Origin: CAJFUR01 sp904420575
GTDB taxonomy: Bacteria > Actinomycetota > Coriobacteriia > Coriobacteriales > Eggerthellaceae
NCBI GenBank assembly: GCA_965119745.1
Contig: OZ221973.1
Span: 496,001-560,000, forward strand
Length of the DNA stretch: 64,000 bases
Direction of reading: 5' to 3'
This document shows positions 33,313-41,022 of this stretch, piece after piece (positions within the stretch are counted from its first letter, which is position 1; each line of letters opens with the position of its first letter). A model generated the notes under the pieces. It did not search any database. It was not told the DNA's origin and was given only the letters and a program-made list of their open reading frames with translations. The position numbers were made by a program, and so were the translations under genes.

Positions 33313-36024
33313 CTACTTCGCCACCACGTTCACCAAACGCCCGGGCACCACGACAACCTTCTTGACGTCCTTGCCCGCGAGCGCGGCCTCCACGGCGGCC
33401 AGGCCGGCGGCCTTGATGTCGTCTTCCGCGGCGTTGGCGGCAACCATGATCTTGGCCTTCACCTTGCCGTTCACCTGCACGGCCAGCTCCACCTCGTCGG
33501 CCTTCGCCTGATTGGGGTCGAATTCCGGCCACGGCTGCGTGTGCACGGAGCCTTCGCGGCCCAGCACGGCGTGCCACAGCTCTTCGGCCCAGTGCGGAGC
33601 GATGGGCGCCATGAGCTTCACGATGACCTCGGCCACCTCGGCGTCGACCGCCTGCGACGCCGCGCTCGCCGCGCGTTCCTCGGGCGAGCACTTGCGCAGG
33701 TAATCGGCCGCCGCGTTGCACAGCTCCATGATGGCGGCGATGGCCGTGTTGAAGTTGTTGCGGTCGAAGTCGTCGACCACCTTGCCCACCACGCGATGCC
33801 GCTCGCGCACGAGCGTCTTCAGCGCTTCGGCGCCTTCGGCCTCGGTGGCGCCGGACTGGTACAGGCTTTCCTCGCCCGCCGCGCCCACGAGGTCGTTCAC
33901 GATGCGCCACGCGCGGTTCATGAACTTGTAGATGCCGGCCAGGCCACCCTCGTCCCACAAAAGATCCTTGTCAGGCGGGGCCATGAACAGGATGTACGCG
34001 CGCACGGCGTCGGCGCCGTACTCGGCGATCATGTCCTCGGGCGCGATGACGTTGCCCTTCGACTTGCTCATCGTCTCGCCGTGCTCGTCCTTCACCATGC
34101 CCTGGCACAGCAGGTTCGCGAACGGCTCGTCGAAGTCCACCATGCCCAGATCGCGCAGCACCTTCGTGTAGAAGCGGCTGTACAACAGGTGCAGGATGGC
34201 GTGCTCGATGCCGCCGATGTACTGGTCCACGGGCAGCCAGCGGTTCGCCTTCTCGGGCGCGAACGGCAGCTCGTCGTTGTGCGGGTCGGTGTAGCGCAGA
34301 TAGTACCAGCTGGAGCACGTGAACGTGTCCATCGTGTCCGTCTCGCGCTTCGCGGGGCCACCGCACACGGGGCACGTCGTGTTCACGAACGCCTCGTGCG
34401 TTGCCAGCGTCTCGCCCGCAGAAAGGTCGATGTCCTCGGGCAGGCGCACCGGCAGGTCCTCTTCCGGCACGGGAACGAGGCCGCACTCCGGGCAATGGAT
34501 GGCCGGGATGGGGTTGCCCCAGTAGCGCTGACGGCTGATGAGCCAGTCGCGCAGGCGGAACTGCACGGTCTTCTTGCCTTTGCCCTGCGCCTCCAGGTCG
34601 GCGATGATGGCGTCCACGGCCGGCGAGTGCTTGCCGCCCACCATGCCGGTGTACTTCCCGGACTGCACGAGCACGCCCTCGGCGTCGTAGGCACGGTCCC
34701 AGTCCACCGAGGTCACGACGCGCTCCTGCACGCCGTTGAGCCGGGGATACAGCGGGTCGTCCTCGCCGAGGATGATGGGGATGATGGGCAGGTCGTACTT
34801 GCGCGCGAACTCGAAGTCGCGCTGGTCGCCGCACGGCACGGCCATGACCGCGCCGGTGCCGTAGTCGGAGACGATGTAGTCGGCCACCCACACGGGCACC
34901 TTCTCGCCGTTCACGGGGTTGATCATGTAGCGCCCGGTGAACGCACCGTGCTTCTCGCGGTCGCCCTGCGCGCGCTCGACGGCGCTCACCTTCGACGCCT
35001 GCTCCACCACTTCGCGCACGGCGGTCTCGTACTCGGTGCCGGCCACCAGGTCCATGAGTCCTGGGTACTCGGGTGCCAGCAAGAAGAACGAGCAGCCGAA
35101 CAACGTGTCCGGACGCGTGGTGAAGACCGTGATTACTTGTTCCGTCGGCTTGCCAGCCGACGGACAAGCCGACGCTGCGGCCGCTTCTGGTGCCGAATCT
35201 TGCGGCTCCAAGCCCTCCTCACGTGCAGAAGCACGCTTCGTCGGACTTTCACCGCAATCTTCAGCACCAGAAGCACCCTCGCTGACGCTACGAACGACCT
35301 GTTCGTCTTCGCGCGGAACCAATTCGAAATCGACTTCGGCGCCTTCGGAGCGGCCGATCCAGTTCGCCTGCATCTGCTTGACGCGCTCGGGCCAGCCGTC
35401 CAGCTGTTCCAGGTCGTCCAGCAGCTCCTGCGCGTAGTCGGTGATCTTGAAGTACCACTGCGTCAGGTCGCGCTTCTCCACGGCGCCGTGGCAGCGCCAG
35501 CACTGACCCTCCGTCACCTGCTCGTTCGCGAGCACGGTCTGGCAGTTCGGACACCAGTTCACGGGGCTGTTGCGGCGCTCCACCAGACCGCGCTTCCAGA
35601 ACTGCAGGAAGATCCACTGACCCCAGCGGTAGTATTCGGGGTCGCACGCCACCACGGTGCGGTCCCAGTCGTAGGAAAAGCCCATGCGCTTGAAGCTGGC
35701 CTTCTGCGTCTCGATGTTCTCGTAGGTCCACTTCGCCGGGTGGCTATGGTGCTTGATGGCCGCGTTCTCGGCGGGAAGGCCAAATGCGTCCCAGCCCATG
35801 GGATGCAGCACGTCGAACCCGCGCATCTTGGAGTAGCGCGCGACGACGTCGCCGATGGTGTAGTTGCGCACGTGGCCCATGTGGATGTCGCCCGAGGGGT
35901 ACGGGAACATCTCGAGCACGTACTTCTTCGGCTTCGAGGCGTCCTCGGTGACTTTATACAGGTCGGTGTCGGCCCATTCTTTTTGCCAGCGGGGCTCGAT
36001 CTCGTGCGGGTTGTACAGTTTCAT
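33313..36024 (-). CDS. leuS: Leucyl-tRNA synthetase with an in-frame insertion in the editing domain, 903 aa
   Basis: Class I synthetase that charges tRNA-Leu. The HIGH-type site is PYPSGDIHMGH (42-51), the KMSKS site is TMSKSKGNV, and four cysteines near CPNCQTV and CWRCHG form a zinc knuckle. The editing domain keeps TTRPDTLFG and DYGTGAVMAVPCGDQRD. Residues of about 238-295 are an extra low-complexity segment (Ser/Glu/Ala/Pro-rich) between VDFELVP and ITVFTTRP, where most LeuRS proteins have only a few residues. The start ATG 36022-36024 is preceded by GAGGAAAG; an upstream extension in frame has no family match. Confidence 0.96.
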   Translation of the reverse strand: MKLYNPHEIEPRWQKEWADTDLYKVTEDASKPKKYVLEMFPYPSGDIHMGHVRNYTIGDVVARYSKMRGFDVLHPMGWDAFGLPAENAAIKHHSHPAKWTYENIETQKASFKRMGFSYDWDRTVVACDPEYYRWGQWIFLQFWKRGLVERRNSPVNWCPNCQTVLANEQVTEGQCWRCHGAVEKRDLTQWYFKITDYAQELLDDLEQLDGWPERVKQMQANWIGRSEGAEVDFELVPREDEQVVRSVSEGASGAEDCGESPTKRASAREEGLEPQDSAPEAAAASACPSAGKPTEQVITVFTTRPDTLFGCSFFLLAPEYPGLMDLVAGTEYETAVREVVEQASKVSAVERAQGDREKHGAFTGRYMINPVNGEKVPVWVADYIVSDYGTGAVMAVPCGDQRDFEFARKYDLPIIPIILGEDDPLYPRLNGVQERVVTSVDWDRAYDAEGVLVQSGKYTGMVGGKHSPAVDAIIADLEAQGKGKKTVQFRLRDWLISRQRYWGNPIPAIHCPECGLVPVPEEDLPVRLPEDIDLSAGETLATHEAFVNTTCPVCGGPAKRETDTMDTFTCSSWYYLRYTDPHNDELPFAPEKANRWLPVDQYIGGIEHAILHLLYSRFYTKVLRDLGMVDFDEPFANLLCQGMVKDEHGETMSKSKGNVIAPEDMIAEYGADAVRAYILFMAPPDKDLLWDEGGLAGIYKFMNRAWRIVNDLVGAAGEESLYQSGATEAEGAEALKTLVRERHRVVGKVVDDFDRNNFNTAIAAIMELCNAAADYLRKCSPEERAASAASQAVDAEVAEVIVKLMAPIAPHWAEELWHAVLGREGSVHTQPWPEFDPNQAKADEVELAVQVNGKVKAKIMVAANAAEDDIKAAGLAAVEAALAGKDVKKVVVVPGRLVNVVAK
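35140..35313 (-). repeat. Palindromic element inserted in frame within leuS
   Basis: This stretch encodes the extra segment of LeuRS. It contains a perfect 10-bp hairpin (TCCGTCGGCT 35141-35150 and AGCCGACGGA 35155-35164) and a long imperfect inverted repeat whose arms are near 35186-35206 and 35252-35273. Read on the minus strand it shares an ordered set of blocks with the intergenic repeat at 58624-58735: TCAGCGAG, GGTGCxxAAGATT, CGAAGCGT, exactly 8 nt, ACGTGAG, about 15 nt, then AAGATT. This points to one dispersed palindromic repeat family. Confidence 0.65.
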
Positions 36025-36272
36025 AGGTCTGCTTTCCTCGTCAGGTTCGCGTGTGCCGGAGCGGCTGCGCACACGCTTGGCCTGCCGCCCGCGTCCGCGC
36101 GACAGGCCATGATTCGCGAATGGACTTATTATAGTGATATTCCCAGAATCGCGAAGCATGGTCTGAAGAAAATGCACACGCTCCGACGAGCGAAAACGCT
36201 CTATCTGGTCGCCGATACGATCGTCTGGACGGGGTCGCCGGACGGCATTCGTCCCAAAATGGATTCGCGGCC

Positions 36273-36590
36273 CTATTCTTCATCGTCTTCGAGCAGACGG
36301 TACACACGCGCCCGACCGGCGCCCTCGGGGACGATCAACCCCTTGGCAACCATGCCGGAAAGAACATCCTTCGTTCTCGATGCGCCGAGGCCAAGCTGCT
36401 CCGATATCTTCATCTTTCCAAGTGGTCCCTCAGCGCCAATCATCGCTAAGATTTCCTGCTCCTTCGTTTCGGTTATCTTCCCGACTTTTACCGCCGGTTT
36501 TTGCGGCCGGTTTTTGACCTCTTCTACAAGCGGCAAGGTCATGACGGTGCGATCGGGTTCGAACGATTCCACAATGGTTGGTTCCGGCAA
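36273..36590 (-). pseudogene. C-terminal remnant of an AlbA_2/RecG-like DNA-binding regulator, about 105 codons
   Basis: The readable part begins CGLPEPTIVESF and continues DRTVMTLPL, then ends in a winged helix (KEQEILAMIGAEGPLGKMKI, SEQLGLGASRTKDVLSGMVA). That arrangement resembles the very end of AlbA_2/ATPase-type putative transcriptional regulators, whose N-terminal 300-400 residues are absent here. The only starts are a TTG at 36588-36590 or a later ATG, neither with a ribosome site, and the frame is open upstream into vapC. So it is probably a 5'-truncated gene cut by the vapBC locus. A small functional wHTH protein is the alternative. Confidence 0.5.
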
Positions 36591-36612
36591 GCCGCAGATC
36601 CATGCGCACCCC

Positions 36613-37020
36613 TTAGATTTCCACCTCGCAGGTGCAGTTCACACCCATGCGTTCGCAGAGGGCGGCCAGCTTTTTGTCGGCAGTAAACAGCGTGGCTGCG
36701 TTGCGGCGCGCAAGAGTCAGGTAGAACAGATCGTACACGGGATGATTCTGGCGCATGGCCTCCGCGAACGATTCCACGGCGTTGTCTTCGAGCGGAACGA
36801 ACTCGTCCACCAGGTCGAGAGCCTTCTCAACCAAAACTTCGGCCTGATCGGCGTCAAGAAGATCCGCACGTACATACTTCCAAAACGCGTTGCGCACCTC
36901 AGCTTTCAGCAATTCGGAGGTGATCACCTTCTCATCCTTTAGCATGAGACTCCGAAAGCCGCGTCCCCGCGGGGTCTTCCTCACCATCTCAACCGCTGCA
37001 TTGCAATCTAGAACGATCAT
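36613..37020 (-). CDS. vapC: VapC-type PIN-domain toxin, 135 aa
   Basis: PIN nuclease fold with the acidic residues in place: Asp5 (MIVLDCNAAVE), Glu36/Glu41, Asp97 (HPVYDLFYLTLARR) and Asp115 (TADKKL). Such toxins cut tRNA or rRNA. The ATG overlaps the antitoxin stop by 4 nt (ATGA). Confidence 0.88.
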   Translation of the reverse strand: MIVLDCNAAVEMVRKTPRGRGFRSLMLKDEKVITSELLKAEVRNAFWKYVRADLLDADQAEVLVEKALDLVDEFVPLEDNAVESFAEAMRQNHPVYDLFYLTLARRNAATLFTADKKLAALCERMGVNCTCEVEI

Positions 37021-37394
37021 CGGATATGCCTCAATTCAGGCACGATCTGGTCGTCACGTTCTTCTCTCATCTGACGCACCAGTTCGGCAGGTTCGGGAAA
37101 ATCTGCAGGAACTTCGAACGTAGGCAATGCGTCGATAGCTTCGAACACCTTCTTGCGGCGCTCGATGCGCTCTTCAACTTCGGCGGCACGTCGTTCGCGC
37201 GACGGCTTTTCGGGCTGCTCGACAGCCGGCCGCACAACCCAACCAGCGCTGCCACCGGTCTGCCGGTACGCATGAAGGTACTCGCGCAGCACGTGAACGG
37301 TTTGCTGTGAGATATTGCGATCCTGCATCATGGCGCACGCACGCAGGTCTTCGTACAAGTCGTTCGGAAAGTCCTTCACTTGCAGCGCAGGCAT
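37017..37394 (-). CDS. vapB: VapB/FitA-like antitoxin, 125 aa
   Basis: The N-terminal 45 residues look like a ribbon-helix-helix DNA-binding domain (MPALQVKDFPNDLYEDLRAC, then NISQQTVHVLREYL). The C-terminal part is charged and helical, with RRAAEVEERIERRKKVFEAI and an Asp/Glu/Pro-rich end that should wrap VapC. At 125 aa it is longer than typical VapB. AAAGGAGG lies 5 nt before the ATG, and an inverted repeat upstream is the likely autoregulatory site. Confidence 0.82.
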   Translation of the reverse strand: MPALQVKDFPNDLYEDLRACAMMQDRNISQQTVHVLREYLHAYRQTGGSAGWVVRPAVEQPEKPSRERRAAEVEERIERRKKVFEAIDALPTFEVPADFPEPAELVRQMREERDDQIVPELRHIR

Positions 37395-37419
37395 AACTTC
37401 CTCCTTTAGGCATACAATG

Positions 37420-37436
37420 TCATGCTATTGGCATGA
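37420..37436. promoter_or_regulatory. vapB operator palindrome
   Basis: TCATGCTATTGGCATGA is a perfect inverted repeat with 6-bp arms, 26 nt upstream of the vapB start. It overlaps the expected promoter of the operon, as usual for VapB autorepression. Confidence 0.5.
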
Positions 37437-37652
37437 TAACATGAGAACCGGAGCCGCACCAGAGGCTATGGAGCCATACCTTGCTCGCCCCCTGCGTTGA
37501 CACCTGAGTTTCCGTTACCCTTGCCTGTTTCTTTCATGGCTGCTTGGTAGCATCTGGTACCATACGGTCTACCCAGTGCACATGCGATTGGCTCTTGTTC
37601 CTTGCGGCATCGATTCCGCCTTCACGAGTCAGTCTTGACGAAAGAGCCGTCC

Positions 37653-38240
37653 ATGAACTACCACAACGCCTCATTCAAAGCCGCCTATGGCACGTCGGCT
37701 CAGCTGCCGGAATCGGTGCGGCCCGAGGTGTCATTTGCAGGGCGGTCGAACGTCGGCAAGTCGTCGCTGCTCAATAAGCTGATGTACCGCAAGGGGCTGG
37801 CAAAGGTCTCGTCCACTCCCGGCAAGACGGCCACCATCAACTTCTACGACGTGGACGGCGCCGACTTCGTGGACTTGCCCGGCTACGGCTATGCCAAAGT
37901 GTCGAAGTCGGAAAAGGGCCGCTGGTCGGAGCTCATCGAAGGATACTTCAACCAGGCCCGCGTGTTCGCGCTGGTGGTGGCGCTGGTGGACATCCGCCAC
38001 GAGGCGACGCCGCTCGACGTGCACATGATCGACTTCTTGCGCGAGAGCGGGCTGCCCTTCGCCGTGGTGCTCACCAAAGCCGACAAGCTGTCCAAGCAGC
38101 AGATCATGAAGCAGACCGCCGCCATCCGCAAACAGTTGCAGCTTCCGAAGGACGTGCCGTTCCTGGCCACGTCGGCCGAAAAGGGCACCGGCATTGACGA
38201 CCTGCGCAAACTCATCAACGAAGCCGTGCAGGCCCGCTGA
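37653..38240 (+). CDS. engB: Ribosome-biogenesis GTPase EngB (YihA/YsxC), 195 aa
   Basis: Small essential GTPase for 50S subunit assembly. Motifs: GRSNVGKSSLLNKL (Walker A), STPGKTATINFYDV (G2), DLPGYGYAKVS (G3), LTKADKLSK (G4) and ATSAEKGTGIDDL (G5). ATG 37653 fits the family start and has GAAAGAG 6 nt upstream; the longer frame from 37602 does not. It stands alone, convergent with the TasA-like gene. Confidence 0.97.
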   Translation: MNYHNASFKAAYGTSAQLPESVRPEVSFAGRSNVGKSSLLNKLMYRKGLAKVSSTPGKTATINFYDVDGADFVDLPGYGYAKVSKSEKGRWSELIEGYFNQARVFALVVALVDIRHEATPLDVHMIDFLRESGLPFAVVLTKADKLSKQQIMKQTAAIRKQLQLPKDVPFLATSAEKGTGIDDLRKLINEAVQAR

Positions 38241-38260
38241 CAGGCCTCATGCATGCCGGA

Positions 38261-38289
38261 TGCGCCCGCGCGGGAAGCGCGCGGACGCA
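38261..38289. terminator. Bidirectional hairpin between engB and the TasA-like gene
   Basis: TGCGCCCGCGCG (38261-38272) pairs with CGCGCGGACGCA (38278-38289) with one mismatch and a 5-nt loop. It sits in the 57-nt gap between convergent genes. Confidence 0.6.
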
Positions 38290-38297
38290 CCTCTTCG

Positions 38298-39698
38298 TTA
38301 CCGGTAGTCTATGTCGTTGCCCTTCGCGTTCGCAACCGACGTGAAGACGAGGTTGGCATACGTCAGGCCCTCCACCTCGGTGGGTGCAGGATAGGATCGC
38401 GAGAACTTGATGCCGGTGTTCACGCGGGTGATGGACGCGTCGGAGATGTCGAGCGTGCCCTGGTAGCGTATCGTGGGGCTGGAGAAGCCGTCGGCCTCCT
38501 TGTCGGTGACGAACTGACCACCTCTGATGACGGCGGACCCAGAGGCTTTCTTGAGATCGACGGCGATGCTGTAGCCGGCGTTCACGGTCACGTTCTCCAA
38601 GGTCGTGCTGGACGCATTGGAATAGACGCCGGCCGAGTTCATCACGGTGGCAGCGCCGACGTTGACCGTCGCGTTGCGCACGGTGAGGGTTGCGCCCAGC
38701 GTATAGATCACGCCCGCCCCCTTCTGGGTCGCCGTGTACGTGCCGCCATTGATGACGATGCTCGACCCCATGGCGCCGTATACGGCCCATCCGTTGTTGG
38801 AGGCAGCATTGATGGCAAAGTCGTTGCCGACATCGATGACGACGGTACCGTTGTTGTCCGCGTACACGACGCCGCTGATGGTGCCGTCGCCTTCGATGGT
38901 AAGCGTCGTTCCCGGCGCGGCCTTGAGCGACTGGGTGCCGTTCGCCAAGGTCAACGCGTGACCGTTGAGGTCGAGGACCGTGTCGGCACCGATGGTCATC
39001 TGGCCGTCCAACACGACGTCCTGCGCAAGCTCCACCACGCCGCCTGCGGTCATGGCAGCCGTGAACTCGCCCGGCGACGACACTGCCGTGGGCAACGTGG
39101 CGGCAGCGTCGTACTGGTCGTTGCCGAAACCGTCCTTTTCCGAGGCGGCCTGCGTGGCGCGCAGCAGTATGTCGAACGTGACGGTCTTGCCTGCGTAGGC
39201 GTTGCCGACGCCCTCGCGCATTTTCACGACGACGTTTTGGGCCTCGTCGGTCTGGCCGGCTTCCAGCAGGTTGCTGGAAGCGACGGCGCGCCCGTCCTTG
39301 AAGTCGGCAAGCGTTCCAACGGGCGTGTCGGCAGAGGCAGGCGCACGCACGCTGTCGAGCACGTACACGTCCAACACGCTGTCGATGCCGTCTTCCGCCA
39401 CAATGTTGCGGAACGCCAACTCGTACTTGATGGCCAAGTCGCCGGCATTCTTCACGGCCAGTCCGGCACCGGCGGAAAAGCCCGGCTCCCACTTGTCCGC
39501 CGCGAATATGGGAGCGTCGGCAGCAACGGGTTGCCCGTCCTTGAGCAGTTCCACCTTGAGCGTTCCCGCCTGTATCCTGTTGTCCTTGCTCGTAGCCGTA
39601 TCGGTGAACCAGGCGAACGTGAGGCCCGCCAACAACGCCACGGACGCAACGATGCATACCGCGCTGGCCATGAGCTTCCTGGCGTTCGATTTCTCCAT
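38298..39698 (-). CDS. TasA/camelysin-type secreted protein with beta-helix domain, 466 aa
   Basis: A SipW-type signal (KLMASAVCIVASVALLAGLT then FAWFTDTATSKDNRIQAGTL) opens the protein, followed by a camelysin-like Ig-fold domain (to about 200: SAGAGLAVKNAGDLAIKYEL). From about 215 a right-handed beta-helix of the pectate-lyase type follows, with repeated rungs such as DTVLDLNGHALTLANGTQSL and SSIVINGGTYTATQKGAGVI. TasA relatives form extracellular fibres in biofilms; the beta-helix addition suggests adhesion or glycan contact. GGAAGGA lies 8 nt before ATG 39698; the longer frame to 39740 is rejected. It follows sipW by 56 nt. Confidence 0.85.
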   Translation of the reverse strand: MEKSNARKLMASAVCIVASVALLAGLTFAWFTDTATSKDNRIQAGTLKVELLKDGQPVAADAPIFAADKWEPGFSAGAGLAVKNAGDLAIKYELAFRNIVAEDGIDSVLDVYVLDSVRAPASADTPVGTLADFKDGRAVASSNLLEAGQTDEAQNVVVKMREGVGNAYAGKTVTFDILLRATQAASEKDGFGNDQYDAAATLPTAVSSPGEFTAAMTAGGVVELAQDVVLDGQMTIGADTVLDLNGHALTLANGTQSLKAAPGTTLTIEGDGTISGVVYADNNGTVVIDVGNDFAINAASNNGWAVYGAMGSSIVINGGTYTATQKGAGVIYTLGATLTVRNATVNVGAATVMNSAGVYSNASSTTLENVTVNAGYSIAVDLKKASGSAVIRGGQFVTDKEADGFSSPTIRYQGTLDISDASITRVNTGIKFSRSYPAPTEVEGLTYANLVFTSVANAKGNDIDYR

Positions 39699-39754
39699 TG
39701 CCACGTTCCTTCCCTCTTTCATCAACACGTCTGTCACCATAGGAAACTTGCTGA

Positions 39755-40567
39755 TCAGGCCGCCGCACCCGGTCTTTTTGCATGCTTGCCGCGAAGCCAG
39801 GGCTCGGATGCCGGTGCATGGCGTGGCCTGGTTGTGCGGGATGCCGCCGCGCGGGGCGTTGTTGCGCGCGGCCCCGTCGCGACCGCTGCATGTTTCCCTC
39901 GAGGCGGCACCGGCACCTCTATAGGCGCCATCCGCGAGAGCGTGCGCATCATGTCGAGCTTCGCCCTGGCCTTCCGCTCCTGCCGGAGTTCCTCTTCAAG
40001 AACGCGCGCCCGCTGGTCGCGGTCCTTGCGCAAGAGCCTCACGAACGTACGCACCTGCAACCCGATGAGAATGGCGAAGGGCACCAGCACCAGGCCCACG
40101 TACCCTGCCGGCGTCCTGAAGAACTCGAACAGGTAGCCCGCTTTGGGAATGCTGAAGACATAGCTGCCGGTCACGCGGCTGAAGGGCACGGGATAGGCAT
40201 CGTCGGCGCCGGTGGTCGTGCCGTACGTGACGAAGGCAGGCTCGCCCTCGTGCTCCACGATCTTCCGAATCTTGTGCGTGACCACGTCCCCGTAGCTGGC
40301 AGGATCGATGGACGCGAACGTCACGATGTCACCTGGGCCGAGCGTAGCCGGGTCCACCTCGTGAGAAAACGCCAAGTCCCCCACCTGGAAGTCCTCCCGC
40401 ATGGAATCAGAGAGCACGATGTAGGGCTTCCACCCCAGCAGGCTGGCCTCTCCCTTGCCCAAGGCCAACGTGGCTGACACCGCCACCATGGCGAAGCACA
40501 CCGCCACGACCAGGATGGCCGTGGTAAGGATGTTCGCAGCTCTTTGGAGGACGTTGCGGGCTTTCAT
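39755..40567 (-). CDS. sipW: SipW-type (ER-like) signal peptidase I, 270 aa
   Basis: An N-terminal membrane segment (10-32), the catalytic Ser55 in VLSDSMREDF, then His98 in GDVVTHKIRKI in place of the Lys of ordinary bacterial signal peptidases, and a second membrane segment (about 155-180). That places it in the S26B/SipW group, which processes TasA-like precursors. A basic, coiled-coil-like cytoplasmic tail follows (KDRDQRARVLEEELRQERKA) and a Thr/Arg/Pro-rich end of about 60 residues, unusual for SipW. Its ATG overlaps the upstream stop by 4 nt (ATGA). Confidence 0.92.
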   Translation of the reverse strand: MKARNVLQRAANILTTAILVVAVCFAMVAVSATLALGKGEASLLGWKPYIVLSDSMREDFQVGDLAFSHEVDPATLGPGDIVTFASIDPASYGDVVTHKIRKIVEHEGEPAFVTYGTTTGADDAYPVPFSRVTGSYVFSIPKAGYLFEFFRTPAGYVGLVLVPFAILIGLQVRTFVRLLRKDRDQRARVLEEELRQERKARAKLDMMRTLSRMAPIEVPVPPRGKHAAVATGPRATTPRAAASRTTRPRHAPASEPWLRGKHAKRPGAAA

Positions 40568-41022
40568 CGCTCGGCCTCCGCCTCTTGCGATCCGGCGATG
40601 GCGCCGGAGGCGGGCTCGGCATCGGCCACGCCCAGCACGTGCAAGCCGTCGCCCATGATCGGCTTCTCAGCCAGATCTTCCGAGGACGGCCCGTCGGCTG
40701 GCAACTCCGCGTCGGCGACTTCCCCCGGTGGCAAAGCGACGTGCTCGCCCGACGGATCGGCGTCTGGCGCCTCCGCATCCGGCGAAGGCTCCGGAACCGA
40801 GCCTTCGCGCTCCGTGACGGCAGGAACCTGCTCGGCCAAGCCGTCCACTACGTTCACGGCAAACGCATCGGCCGTCGTGATGGTGTTGTTCTCATTCGTC
40901 ACCGTGTCGCTCAGCCAGGCATGGGCCGTTACCGCCAGCAAAGACAGCGACGCCGCCAGCAGCAGGACAGACGCCACCAGCACAAGGGCGGTTCGCAGGG
41001 GGGTCGAGCGGAACGCGCCCAT
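40564..41022 (-). CDS. Small exported protein with TasA-like signal, 152 aa
   Basis: Residues 10-36 form a hydrophobic signal ending LLAVTAHAWLSDTVTNENNT, the same style as the SipW-dependent signals of its neighbours. The remainder is acidic and Pro/Glu/Ala-rich with no clear fold (EGSVPEPSPDAEAPDADPSG). It starts in a TGATG overlap with the upstream gene and ends in an ATGA overlap with sipW, so the three are translated as a unit. It may be a minor fibre component or anchor, as TapA is for TasA; no sequence similarity to TapA can be claimed. Confidence 0.7.
   Translation of the reverse strand: MGAFRSTPLRTALVLVASVLLLAASLSLLAVTAHAWLSDTVTNENNTITTADAFAVNVVDGLAEQVPAVTEREGSVPEPSPDAEAPDADPSGEHVALPPGEVADAELPADGPSSEDLAEKPIMGDGLHVLGVADAEPASGAIAGSQEAEAER

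Noticed and set aside
33541..36942. 1133-codon plus-strand frame antisense to leuS
   Set aside because: Shadow of leuS and its neighbours; no family features.
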